Origin: Ficedula albicollis
Lineage: Eukaryota > Chordata > Aves > Passeriformes > Muscicapidae
Length of the DNA stretch: 64,000 nucleotides
Assembly: GCF_000247815.1 (NCBI RefSeq)
Contig: NC_021681.1
Coordinates: forward strand, 15,142,201 to 15,206,200
Reading direction: 5' to 3'
Below are positions 48,581 to 60,321 of this stretch, piece by piece (position 1 is the stretch's first letter; each line of letters opens with the position of its first letter). The notes under the pieces were generated by a model that did not search any database, had not been told where the DNA came from, and saw only the letters and a list, made by a program, of their open reading frames with translations. A program made the translations under genes and the position numbers.

Positions 48581-49616
48581 CACAGCCCCACAGGTGATCT
48601 GCACCAGACAGCTCACTCTCCCACCAGTGTGACACAACCTCTTGCTGTACGTGTGAGAGGCTGCATCAGAGGGGACAGAACCTTGTAGAGCACACATACA
48701 CACACACAAAAATGCACTGCTGCCATCCCCACAGCAGCAGCATCCTCTAGAGCAGGTTAGGGCAGGAATCTGAACAAAGTCCAATGCCAGCTGTAAGAGT
48801 AATCACACCAAAAGCAGTTTGATAAATAAACACTGAAAGAGCATCAGAATTTTGCTAAGCACATAGGAAACACTCTGTTTCAAAAAACCCAACTGAACAA
48901 AAACCATCAAACAACAACTAAAATAACACCAAAACCCTAAAAGCAGAATTCTCTGTGTTTTATGCACTCAAAAGGACTTCAAAGAACTTAATAAATGAGC
49001 TGCACCTTCATTTACAATACTTGATCAGGTTTAGAGCAAGTCACTGTAACAACCTGACTATAACTACAGCAATAGAAGACACTGATTGCAACACTACAGT
49101 GTTGCACATTTGTCACTAAACATGCAATAAAGCATCTGCAGCCATTCCCAGCACTAAAACTCCATCATTCACTGGAGCTGGATGGAGGCAAAGTCTTTAT
49201 TACAGTGACAGATTAGAAGGTCTGCAGGTGCCTAGCGTGCCAAGAAAAAAGCATTATGCTTTGTGTCACTGAATCTGAGAGAGGTGACACACGTTATAGT
49301 AGATTACTGCCATGCAGAGAAAAGGTCAAGTTACTCTCAGCTGCAGCTACTATCCCACTCTGCAGCAGACTGTCTAACAAGGCAGCAGGAAAACAACATG
49401 GATGGATATTTAGCCAGTCCCCAGTTAGATATATTTATAAGTTAAATAATGCAAAATGTTGCTTGCAGTATTAAAGTGTCTTTCCCATGAGTCTGTTGCT
49501 CTGCTTTAACACACAATGGATGTATGCTTCTGTCTCAGTTTCCCTCAGGTGAGCCAGCTAATCATAATTGATTGTACTTAGATAAAATAACACTGTTTTA
49601 ACTAAATTACAACCTG
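48581..49616. other. Unannotated non-coding stretch
   Basis: Contains a short ACAC run near 48693-48708 and otherwise unique sequence with short frames only. Confidence 0.45.
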
Positions 49617-50239
49617 GTTTTTGTGCGGAGTTTAACACTGACTATAAAGGCTGTTTCTGAAAACAGTCCCCAAAACAAACCTGCAGCTTTACACTTCCTG
49701 TAATTCCTCACTGACTGGAATTTTGCTTTAGCAATTACATGGATGCTAAATGAGGACCAGCCAAGCACATAGTTTGGGAAGAGTTGTAAAACTCCGATAA
49801 GATCTGATCTATATTTTAACATTAGTCAGTCTTGCAGTTACGGAAATGCAAAGCAAAAGGATCCCTGAATATGTGTTTATTTTTGTGTGGAGTTTAACAC
49901 TGACTATAAAGGCTGCTTCTGAAAACGGTCCCCAAAACAAACCTGCAGCTTTACACTTCCTGTAATTCCTCACTGACGTTTTTGTGCGGAGTTTAACACT
50001 GACTATAAAGGCTGTTTCTGAAAACAGTCCCCAAAACAAACCTGCAGCTTTACACTTCCTGTAATTCCTCACTGACTGGAATTTTGCTTTAGCAATTACA
50101 TGGATGCTAAATGAGGACCAGCCAAGCACATAGTTTGGGAAGAGTTGTAAAACTCCGATAAGATCTGATCTATATTTTAACATTAGTCAGTCTTGCAGTT
50201 ACGGAAATGCAAAGCAAAAGGATCCCTGAATATGTGTTT
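49617..50239. repeat. Full-partial-full duplication, period 361 bp
   Basis: Copy A (about 262 bp, 49617-49878) and copy C (49978-50239) appear identical. Between them lies partial copy B (49880-49977), which matches only the first about 98 bp of A and carries at least three differences (GTGTGGAG, GGCTGCTTC, AACGGTCC). A and C are therefore closer to each other than either is to B. The open frame that runs through the minus strand here is a by-product. Confidence 0.95.
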
Positions 50240-51421
50240 CCTACACATGAAAGTTACAAGAACAGTGATTCAGGTTTGAGTACCAATGACATCTTGCACA
50301 AGTCAAACCTGTGTTTACCCCAGGCAGCTCTCAGCATGCAGTGGAGCAGTGTAAGGCAAATGGAATTCTCTCTTCACCCCTTTCACGTACTCTATAATGC
50401 ACAACAAATTTCACCCCCTGGATTTCCACTTTTAAGAGTTATAGTCTGAGATCACTTTAGAAAATATACAGAGCAATTAAACTTTAGACTTGATGGGCTG
50501 CTCCAGGAATATTTCTTTCCCGACAGCTTCCTGTGAAATAACTGAAAACCCAGGATAACTGAGCCCTGTGTTGTCTCACTCGGATGTGCTGCGGTGAAGT
50601 GTCACTGCACATGGTCCCATCAGCCGAGGGATGGTGATCCAGGGGCTCTCAGTCTGGCTTCTGAGGTACACCTCAACTTGTTTGCTGGCAGCAAAGCCCC
50701 TGCAATCCCTTTGGGATTACGTGGTTGCTGCAGCTCTCACTCCCCTTAGCTGGAAATCCACGGGACTCTGCTGCCAGTGAACATGGGCACCAGACGGAGC
50801 GCAGCCAGGGCGACTGGCAGGGGCTGGGAAGAACAGGGGAGTCTTCTCTCCTCCATCAGACAGCTCTCCCACGAAACCTGATCCCACAGAGAGCCCAGGT
50901 GATCAGTTAAAAAGTAGCCAAAAGTAATTTAAAAGAAGAGGCAAAAATTAATGCTCGCAGCATGCTTGACTGATGGCACACTGAGGTGAGAACAGCAGGA
51001 ACAGGGCCTACATCAATTACACTTCCATTTTCAAATACACTTACTCTGCCCTACTGGACTAAACAATTGCTCTTTGTAGCACTCATAATAAAGTGTAGCT
51101 TTTCCACAACTGTTACTGTATCTGCTCAGCACTCACATGTGGCATTTCAGTCATTTCTGTTGATACCTAATAATCCAGTGTCACACAGGCTCTTTCCAGG
51201 AAATGTGTTTCTGCCTTTCTAGCTGTCCACAAACTAAATGGGGTCCCAGAACAAAAGAAACCGGATCTGTGAGGAAATTCAGATCCGGATTGAATTCGAG
51301 TCCAAACGTCACATCTGGTTTAAAGAAAATAAAATAACCACACACACATTACACATACAGAGATTTGCATTCCCCTGGGGCTCCACCTCAGGGGCTAGGA
51401 TGTATTTTACCTTTATCCAGA
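50240..51421. other. Unannotated non-coding stretch
   Basis: Unique sequence. A slightly CpG-enriched portion lies near 50780-50820. No gene or transposon recognised. Confidence 0.45.
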
Positions 51422-51554
51422 AGTCTTCCTAGATAATATATTTGCTATTAATTTCTATCTTTACTCGCAATGTTTTCAAAGAAAATGCAGTCTTCCTAGA
51501 TAATATATTTTCTATTAATTTATATCTTTACTCGCAATGTTTTCAAAGAAAATG
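51422..51554. repeat. Tandem duplication, 2 x about 66 bp
   Basis: Copies at 51422-51487 and 51489-51554 share AGTCTTCCTAGATAATATAT and TTTACTCGCAATGTTTTC and differ at about two positions (TTTGCTATT versus TTTTCTATT, ATTTCTATC versus ATTTATATC). Confidence 0.95.
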
Positions 51555-51589
51555 GTGTGTGTCTTACTGGGAGGAAAGGGATAAAGCCA

Positions 51590-51844
51590 GCGGAGAGTTC
51601 AGACACTCAGAAAAAGCTCGCTCGGTGGAGGAGGGAGCTCTTTTCCCAGGACTGCCATGCCCTCCTGAGGCCGTGTCAGACAAAACCCTGTCCCTCTGAA
51701 CGCCCCTGGCTCCGGGAATGCCGCGAGATGGGGCTCTGAGCGCACGGACAGACGGACACGGGACAGGGACAGCCGGCAGCACTGCCGAGGGACACCGGCT
51801 CTGCCGACAGCACGGAGCGGCACGGAGGACACATCCCACCAACC
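51590..51844. promoter_or_regulatory. CpG-rich patch directly upstream of minisatellite
   Basis: About 19 CpGs in roughly 255 bp with raised GC. It contains many CGGACA/CGGCA-type words and an ATG at 51718 that begins the long frame through the minisatellite. Its last 14 bases (ACATCCCACCAACC) look like a diverged end of a minisatellite unit, so the array may have grown out of this edge. Confidence 0.45.
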
Positions 51845-53409
51845 ACACCTGCCCAGCACCGAGGCTCACATCCCACCTACACCTGCCCAGCACCGAGGCT
51901 CACATCCCACCTACACCTGCCCAGCACCGAGGCTCACATCCCACCTACACCTGCCCAGCACCGAGGCTCACATCCCACCTACACCTGCCCAGCACCGAGG
52001 CTCACATCCCACCTACACCTGCCCAGCACCGAGGCTCACATCCCACCTACACCTGCCCAGCACCGAGGCTCACATCCCACCTACACCTGCCCAGCACCGA
52101 GGCTCACATCCCACCTACACCTGCCCAGCACCGAGGCTCACATCCCACCTACACCTGCCCAGCACCGAGGCTCACATCCCACCTACACCTGCCCAGCACC
52201 GAGGCTCACATCCCACCTACACCTGCCCAGCACCGAGGCTCACATCCCACCTACACCTGCCCAGCACCGAGGCTCACATCCCACCTACACCTGCCCAGCA
52301 CCGAGGCTCACATCCCACCTACACCTGCCCAGCACCGAGGCTCACATCCCACCTACACCTGCCCAGCACCGAGGCTCACATCCCACCTACACCTGCCCAG
52401 CACCGAGGCTCACATCCCACCTACACCTGCCCAGCACCGAGGCTCACATCCCACCTACACCTGCCCAGCACCGAGGCTCACATCCCACCTACACCTGCCC
52501 AGCACCGAGGCTCACATCCCACCTACACCTGCCCAGCACCGAGGCTCACATCCCACCTACACCTGCCCAGCACCGAGGCTCACATCCCACCTACACCTGC
52601 CCAGCACCGAGGCTCACATCCCACCTACACCTGCCCAGCACCGAGGCTCACATCCCACCTACACCTGCCCAGCACCGAGGCTCACATCCCACCTACACCT
52701 GCCCAGCACCGAGGCTCACATCCCACCTACACCTGCCCAGCACCGAGGCTCACATCCCACCTACACCTGCCCAGCACCGAGGCTCACATCCCACCTACAC
52801 CTGCCCAGCACCGAGGCTCACATCCCACCTACACCTGCCCAGCACCGAGGCTCACATCCCACCTACACCTGCCCAGCACCGAGGCTCACATCCCACCTAC
52901 ACCTGCCCAGCACCGAGGCTCACATCCCACCTACACCTGCCCAGCACCGAGGCTCACATCCCACCTACACCTGCCCAGCACCGAGGCTCACATCCCACCT
53001 ACACCTGCCCAGCACCGAGGCTCACATCCCACCTACACCTGCCCAGCACCGAGGCTCACATCCCACCTACACCTGCCCAGCACCGAGGCTCACATCCCAC
53101 CTACACCTGCCCAGCACCGAGGCTCACATCCCACCTACACCTGCCCAGCACCGAGGCTCACATCCCACCTACACCTGCCCAGCACCGAGGCTCACATCCC
53201 ACCTACACCTGCCCAGCACCGAGGCTCACATCCCACCTACACCTGCCCAGCACCGAGGCTCACATCCCACCTACACCTGCCCAGCACCGAGGCTCACATC
53301 CCACCTACACCTGCCCAGCACCGAGGCTCACATCCCACCTACACCTGCCCAGCACCGAGGCTCACATCCCATCTACATTCAGATGCTAGATTTTGGTGAT
53401 TTCACATAA
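51718..53409 (+). other. 563-codon open frame through the minisatellite, probably not a gene
   Basis: ATG at 51718 to a TAA at 53407-53409. The first about 41 codons come from the CpG-rich patch, then a 34-residue repeat (one for each three DNA units), then a short unique tail ending in DFGDFT. The frame is open because the repeat lacks stops in all three forward phases. Gain or loss of a single 34-bp unit would shift the downstream tail frame. Nothing else supports translation. Confidence 0.1.
51845..53374. repeat. Minisatellite, 45 x 34 bp, essentially homogeneous
   Basis: The 34-bp unit runs ACACCTGCCCAGCACCGAGG then CTCACATCCCACCT. Unit starts fall at 51845 and every 34 bases up to 53341, giving 45 units in 1530 bp with no length change. 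By eye all units match except the last, which ends ATCCCATCT. Each unit carries one CpG (CACCGAGG) and one CACCTG E-box. There is no stop codon in any forward frame and 34 is not a multiple of three, so translation would cycle through three frames every 102 bp. Such homogeneity implies recent expansion or strong homogenisation. Confidence 0.98.
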
Positions 53410-53666
53410 GGGGTCTGGTCTGTGTGAAACAGCTCCACACTGACAGCAGCACACAGAGGTGAGGCAGTAGTGAGAATCCCCTGTGATTCCACACTGCAAA
53501 GCAAACTGCAGGGCTGTCCTTATGATCTCTGGGCTGTCCTTAGCGATCTCTGGGGTGCCTAGAGATGTATGCACGGTGATGTGAGGTTGGAGTAGGAGAT
53601 AAGAGACTAAAGAGCCCTGCAAGAAATAGGAACACAAGAGAAACTTCAGCAGACATGGTATTTTTC
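53375..53666. other. Short non-coding stretch after the minisatellite
   Basis: Unique sequence that includes a 20-bp tandem repeat (53511-53551, unit GGGCTGTCCTTATGATCTCT). Nothing else recognised. Confidence 0.5.
53511..53551. repeat. Tandem duplication, 2 x about 20 bp
   Basis: GGGCTGTCCTTATGATCTCT is followed directly by GGGCTGTCCTTAGCGATCTC, which has a one-base insertion or shift in the second half. Confidence 0.85.
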
Positions 53667-53814
53667 TCGCACCAATGCTGAGCCAGTAGGTGCCTCCCAA
53701 GGAGGTTGCTCAGGGTGCTCCTTTTCCCTTGGCGGCAGGGTCGCACCAAGGCTGAGCCAGTAGGTGCCTCCCAAGGAGGTTGCTCAGGGTGCTCCTTTTC
53801 CCTTGGCAGCAGGG
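53667..53814. repeat. Tandem duplication, 2 x 74 bp
   Basis: Copies at 53667-53740 and 53741-53814 are adjacent and differ at about two positions (CACCAATGC versus CACCAAGGC, GGCGGCAGG versus GGCAGCAGG). Confidence 0.95.
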
Positions 53815-54401
53815 CATTTACTAATGAATAGGACTCTTAGAAAAGGCAAGGAATTTTTTTCCTCTCTACACATATTCAGAGAAGCAGAGTTCTTTTTGTT
53901 GTTTTCTTTCTTCACCCCCCTCTTCAAGATTCTTTCATTTGTGATTTCTAATCATCATTCCGCTCTTCTTTCCCTCCTTTTCTTCACTCCCCATTCGTGA
54001 GTCACCCCCCAGGCCTGGCACCACTCCAGACCCAATGAACTCCAGGAAGGCTTTTTTCCTCTCCTTTCCTCACTACCACCACCTTCTCCTCCCTATTCAA
54101 GCTGAACTTGTGGACAAAATAAACGCTGGCACTGGGTCATTGTCTTTCCCCTCCCCATCACAGGATTCTGAGAGAGGATTAAACTAATCTCATACATTGA
54201 CTCACTCCTGGGTGCTGGCCTGGACTCCTGCCATGCAACGAGATGGCATCAAGTGCCATGTCCCAGCAACGTGTTCCTGCAGTGACTTCCTATGCAAAGG
54301 CAGCAAAAGGATCCAACAGGATCAGGAGCCGGTGGTTCTATATTGTGCAATGTCAACACAGTCACCACATTTAACTTTGCCTTCATTTTAAAGGTAAAAA
54401 A
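53815..54401. other. Pyrimidine-rich stretch
   Basis: About 53850-54130 is rich in T and C on the + strand (for example CTTCTTTCCCTCC). No gene recognised. Confidence 0.5.
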
Positions 54402-55270
54402 ATAAAAGGAAAAAAAGAAGAATAAAAAAAGCATAGGAGGTCCAAGGGAATAGACAATCCAACCAAACCAATCATTTAAGTGCTTCTGCATTGGCCCATT
54501 TGTTAATGAATGCTTAAGCAGAACTTCGGTACTCTTTGCTCTGATGGCAGGGAGGCTACTGGGAGTGGGACTTTTTGAAATTACTTCGGCTCACCTCCTG
54601 CCTCCCTTATATTCAGGTGATCAGTACCTGTAGGAACCTCCTAGGAGCTGGCAGTACCTCCTGCAGGGAGCCCAGGATCAGCAGCATTTGAGTGTTTCAC
54701 AAAGGAGGACAACCATCACTGCTGCCTCTCGGTAGGTGGGGAAACGGAGACCTCAGAAAACACAGAGATTCCCACAACCCACACAGGTAAACAAACGGAG
54801 CTTTAGTTAGAAAACACCAGCTCACTGCTGACTAAAATATAAAAGGAAAAAAAGAAGAATAAAAAAAACATAGGAGGTCGAAGGGAATAGACAATCTAAC
54901 CAAACCAATCATTTAAGTGCTTCTGCATTGGCCCATTTGTTAATGAATGCTTAAGCAGAACTTCGGTACTCTTTGCTCTGATGGCAGGGAGGCTACTGGG
55001 AGTGGGACTTTCTGAAATTACTTCGGCTCACCTCCTGCCTCCCTTATATTCAGGTGATCAGTACCTGTAGGAACCTCCTAGGAGCTGGCAGTACCTCCTG
55101 CAGGGAGCCCAGGATCAGCAGCATTTGAGTGTTTCACAAAGGAGGACAACCATCACTGCTGCCTCTCAGCAGGTGGGGAAACGGAGACCTCAGAAAACAC
55201 AGAGATTCCCACAACCCACACGGGTAAACAAACGGAGCTTTAGTTAGAAAACACCAGCTCACTGCTGACA
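54402..55270. repeat. Tandem duplication, 437 bp and about 432 bp
   Basis: The largest simple tandem duplication in the window. Copies at 54402-54838 and 54839-55270 share an A-rich start, GAATGCTTAAGCAGAACTTC, and the rest of the unit in register. Scattered differences are visible (AGCATAGG versus AACATAGG, GGTCCAAGG versus GGTCGAAGG, CTTTTTGAAA versus CTTTCTGAAA, CTCGGTAGG versus CTCAGCAGG). These roughly one-to-two-percent differences argue for a real, not very recent duplication. Confidence 0.95.
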
Positions 55271-55891
55271 TCTCTGAAAAGATACTGCTAGGGTTCAACT
55301 GCCTGGGTAGCTCTAATGAAATAAAGCTGCTGGGCTGTGTGTGCAGCTCCACCATCCTTCACTGACTCACACAAAGCTACTTCTGTCCAAAGATGTCAAA
55401 ACATTCGGCACGCAAGGCCACAACTCAGCTGAGTTTGTGAATCCCGAGTCCCACGTAACAAGTTGACTTTGCTGCAACACATTTTTAAAGAGCCAGTGGG
55501 TTTTAATTGGTAAGGTTAAGTCAACCTCAAGAACCAGGTGAGCATGAGAGACTAAAATGCACAGATGATTGAGGATCACAGTGTGCCACTGATGGGGAGT
55601 GTATGTAACACATTTCTGGTATGCAGTGACACTCCTTCAAGGCTTGGAATGCCAAGGTGTATGGATACAGAGGAGCTGTGGTCAGATGCCTACAGTGGCT
55701 GTGTTAACAGCATAATCCATAGGGGCACAGCCCGAGGGAGAGCTGTAGAGCTCTGCCAGGTCAGCTGTGCTGCTGCAAAGCCAGTGAGTGCAAAGCTCAT
55801 CTGCACAGCCAGGGCATCCTGGTGGCTCTGAGTCAGGAGCTGTGGCTCTTCCCCATTCCATGCCACAGATACCACCATATCCTTCAGCAAC
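55271..55891. other. Unannotated non-coding stretch
   Basis: Short frames only, on both strands. No transposon or RNA gene recognised. Confidence 0.45.
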
Positions 55892-56096
55892 AACCTCTCC
55901 ATGCTACAGGTTCTCGTTTCTAGGTGCAGCTAATACAGCCAAGGACACCTTCCTGTGCCATCCACCTCCACCCTTTGTGTGCAAGCTCAGCAACACACTT
56001 AACCTCTCCATGCTACAGGTTCTCATTTCTAGGTGCAGCTAATACAGCCAAGGACACCTTCCTGTGCCATCCACCTCCACCCTTTGTGTGCAAGCT
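55892..56096. repeat. Duplication, 2 x 96 bp with 13-base spacer
   Basis: Copies at 55892-55987 and 56001-56096 (period 109) differ at about one position (GTTCTCGTTTC versus GTTCTCATTTC, a CpG-decay type change). The spacer is CAGCAACACACTT. Confidence 0.95.
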
Positions 56097-57977
56097 GGCA
56101 GAAGGGTAAAGGTTGTTAGGAAGAAATAACTGGAGAAAAATTGAAGAGGCAAGACATGAGCAGAGGGCAAAACCCTTCCTGATCCATCTCAGGCAGCAAG
56201 TGCTAAGGGAACAAATTCTCATTCCCGCATCAGTCTCACAGCTGACAACTGAACAGCTCTGAAACAATCCACAGATAGCAAACAATTCCAGTCACAAACA
56301 CCCAGGCACAAATGTCTAGGTAGTTTGTCAGTGAGCAATTAAATTCTGTGCTGAATAAAAATGTTAAAAATGCATCACATTGTGGCTTTAAATAGTCTCT
56401 TGTTGGAGAAATTGGTCTCACTGCCAACTTGTGCTTGGGCAAACTGTTTTTGCCACTGCTGGGAGTCTCTGAATGTCCATCAGGCAGTTGCATCACACAC
56501 TGAATAGTTTGGCATTACCTCATGCCTTAAGGGAAAGGCAGAAAAAAAATGAACTAGCAGCCTGTTTTCTCTGTCTACTTATTTATTTACTTTGGTGAGG
56601 GGCTTTTTTATTTGCTTTTGTTTTGGGGGTATTTTTCTGTCCTTTTCCCTCCTGAGCTAAGGGTAACTTGAGTGCACAGCAATCAAAAAATGTGGTGAGG
56701 AAAGTACTTTGGAAAGTAGTGGGAATGTGGAAGGCAAAGGAGAGAAGGAAAAACGTGAGTCACAGGATTAAATCCAAATTCCAGTCTGGGACTTTTTAAC
56801 GAAGATGGAATACTGACTAGTTGAGCAAATTAGGCTTTTTCAAGGGGGTCTGGGGAAGTGATTGGTTTCTATCCAAGCAGAAAATGCCATTCTTCTCCAT
56901 CGGTACCCAAGAAAATGAGAGAGACAAAACATCCCCAACCCTGCTCCGACAAATCTGAAAAGATGGGAGAACAGACAAGGACAAACAAGCAATTAAAAGG
57001 AAATTGCTTCTCTCTCCCCACCAAACCTTTTGTTTCTTCCCAAATGAAAGTGGAAAAATTTGATTAGGGGGTCAAAAGGAGGAAGAACCAAAGAACTGCA
57101 TCACGTGTAGTGCCATGTGAAAACAGACACTGCTCCACCAGCGTGTGGGCAAAAACATGCTGCAGCAATGGGGCTACAGTCCTGCAGGAAAGGACAAAAA
57201 CTCACTTCTCAACCTGGCTTGAGTTTTCTTCCCACCTCTGAAGCTTATTTTGACAGTTACAATTTCTCTGCCTAAGTCAACCATGGCATGACTGAAAACA
57301 GAATATTTTCACCTGTGTTGTTATTGTCTCATCAAGCCACTCTACCATCCCTCTCAGTGTGGTTTCCCAGGGGACAGCAAGCACACACAGACCAGCAGCT
57401 GCTCAGATCAGCAGCTGGAGTCCCTGTCTGCAAAGGGGAAATGTGCCCTCGTCTCTGTCACTGCAATAGCTACTCCCACATTCTACTCAAATCTGGTTTA
57501 ACAGTGGATTAACTAATATTAGGCTGGCAAAGTAGATAAAAGGGATGCTCAGCATTTGTTACCTGCTGCCCTTCTACCACACAGAGCTGCAGACAGCAGC
57601 TTTGTCAGCTTTTTCTGCAGGATTCACACAGGGACTTCCCTTGGAGCCCAAAGGATTCACACAGGAAAGGGGGCATAATTCATGGGACTCTAAGTATAAA
57701 GTTTATTTTCTGCAGTAGTACTGTACTTTTTAAGGAAGTAAAGTCTTTGCAACAAATCTAGATTCTCTTCTACGCCTAGTGGTCTGCAGTTTCAAAGGGT
57801 TTATTCAGCTCTGGAAATACATGGAAATATATGGAAATACCTCAGTTCATGCCCAAATTATCTGAGAATTCAGTACTCACTAAGACTGGAATACAAGCTT
57901 AGGAGAAAGCGATGTTAATAGAAAGAAATTTTATACAGAAACAATGTTTGCTGCATTGATCAGAGTGAACACCTCCC
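56097..57977. other. Unannotated non-coding stretch
   Basis: Unique sequence. Small direct repeats occur near 57619-57668 (GGATTCACACAGG twice) and near 57820-57843 (ATGGAAATA units). No gene recognised. Confidence 0.45.
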
Positions 57978-58333
57978 GAAGTAAGCAGCCTCAACAACGG
58001 TCTCAGTAGCTAGGCAGAGCATATAGATGTGTGATACTTCTTCCTTAAATTCCTCCACTCTCCAACTATTCTCTGCCCAGGAACTTCCCAATCCAGAGGG
58101 ACATTTTCAGTGGTTGCTAACCCTGGCTGGATTTCTGCTTTCTTAATTTTTCCAGGAAGTAAGCAGCCTCAACAACGGTCTCAGTAGCTAGGCAGAGCAT
58201 ATAGATGTGTGATACTTCTCCCTTAAATTCCTCCACTCTCCAACTATTCTCTGCCCAGGAACTTCCCAATCCAGAGGGACATTTTCAGTGGTTGCTAACC
58301 CTGGCTGGATTTCTGCTTTCTTAATTTTTCCAG
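57978..58333. repeat. Tandem duplication, 2 x 178 bp
   Basis: Copies at 57978-58155 and 58156-58333 are adjacent and appear to differ at one position (CTTCTTCCTT versus CTTCTCCCTT). Confidence 0.96.
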
Positions 58334-60321
58334 TCTTCCCTTGAACACAAATCAAACTTCAGCCACTACAACATTTTTTGGCAAGGAGACTCCAGTCTCT
58401 AACAGGGAAGGTCTTTCAGGAGTTATTAAAAAAAACCAGGCAGTGATGTACATGATCACTTAGTGGTTTGCAGGGCCTGCAAAATTCTCAGCTCTTCTCT
58501 GTTAGGAACAGTGTTTAACATTTGACAGGTGGGGAAATCAGAACCATCTCTCCTGTATATCCAAGCTGTCTCAAAGGATGAGCCATGGTGACACACGTAC
58601 TGGGCAGCTCAGCTGAGCAAACTCAGCATCAGAGATCCTAGAGCATATTCCACCAGAACAGCTGGAAACCCTCTCCAGACACCCCTGAATTCCACCTTAC
58701 ACCAGAATATCTACCTGTGCAGAGTTTGGACAGTGATATCCACACAACCATGACAACTGTGAATCTGTCAGCAAAACAGTGTGAGAAATCATATCAAACC
58801 CACCAGATTTCTTGAGAAGCTTGAAGTTGGCACATTTCTAAGTGTTTCCTGGAGGTCTGCATATTTCCAAGGAAACCTGAGAGAAAGGATCACTGATTTG
58901 AAATGCAACCACTCAGAATTTTGATGAAAGTGAGAAATCCAAGACATTTTGTTAAGCTCCACTTCAATGTTTCAAACTCATCTGTGACTGCAAAAATGAA
59001 GTGACAAATTCATTGTGAGAAACACATTGGTAATGCAAAGGGAAAAGCCAGATGAATTTCTGCAAAGTGTGAAGGCTGTTTCCAGCATCTCTCCTGTTGG
59101 ACACATATAACCAAGAAAGCTTTCTATAGTAATTTAAATTGAGCCAAGAGACCTATGGCCAGCAGCAGAGCCTCATCCTTCTGGCCCTTGTTTCACCACA
59201 TTCTCTCCACACACTGGTGCTGGGGAGGTTTATCCTGGGAAACTCCTCAGGCATAAGGCATTAGTGACACCAAATGTTTAGAGGAGTTCTTGCACATGTA
59301 AAATGAGAGTACAATTTTATATTAGATAAAATAAACATTTAGTCCAAACCTCCTGCACATCAGAGAACAGGCTGAGCGCTCATTACCTCCAACTTAAACT
59401 CCCTTGAGACTGGTAGGGACCATATTTTATTTTTCTGTTTTCTGTTTTTTCTTAACTGAAGAATTTTTATTGATCTTTTCTGGACATAACACATTCATCT
59501 ACTTGAGATCTTCACCCTGTACAGTACTGAGTGATGTCATTATATGCAAGTGGCTTCATAATCCACTTGCAAGTGCCATGCAGACAGACATTCCTCAGCA
59601 AGCTGAGGAGGGGCAGGGCAGTCGGTCTGCACGGGGATTTAATTTTGCCCTGCAAGCTTTCTGCTCAGAAGGGCCAGGTTCAGTAAGCCAGAGGTCCTGG
59701 GTAACCCAGAACAACGATGCCTCACTCGTATGTCCCAGGCTTTGACTGGTACTACGGCAACAGCCAAGTCTGGCCGGGACATTTTCATTATCCTCTCAGT
59801 GCTAGAAAACAAACAAATTTGTACAACGCACACAGACAGTCTTTTCTAATCTCTTTTAATGGCACTCTGAAGACCAGACTGTCAATTGTCTGCTGTGTTC
59901 TCAACAATTTGCTAATGATAATTAAAGATGCTAAAAGTTTGCCAACTATTTCAGGACACTATTTAACCAAGAAGATAAGGGTTCAGGGGGAAAGCAAATG
60001 AAATGAACTTGATCCAAGGAGGAGGTGTTACCTACAAAGGAACCCATAAGGGCATAAAGATAGCAAAGGAAGAGTAAAATGCTCTCTAAACTGCACAACA
60101 GATACACAGGGAGATGATGCCAAAACCCTGGAATGAGAGTACAAAAGCCGGAGAGTGAGTGGATTCCTTTCCTTTCTTTCTAAGGGATTCCATCCCAAAG
60201 GAGTTGCTTAGACAACAGCAGCCCCCTACCATGTGATCTGTGCATGAAGAAAAACAAATCCATGCCGTAGTAATAGGAAGATCAAAACCTGGCTTGTGGT
60301 TGCTTTTTGGGGGGTTTTTCC
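58334..60321. other. Unannotated non-coding stretch
   Basis: Unique sequence. A slightly CpG-richer part lies near 59620-59780, where a short frame (59717 onward) begins MPHSYVPGFDWYYG. I do not recognise it and see no flanking splice sites worth citing. Confidence 0.4.

Noticed and set aside
51845..53374. CRISPR array as an explanation of the 34-bp repeat
   Set aside because: Units are directly adjacent with no unique spacers, and the context is vertebrate-type DNA.
55285..55330. tRNA-like B-box word (GGTTCAACTGCC)
   Set aside because: No matching A-box or cloverleaf arms could be found around it.
59717..60001. Frame beginning MPHSYVPGFDWYYG
   Set aside because: The start looks protein-like but the rest is unrecognised and there are no convincing splice or promoter signals.
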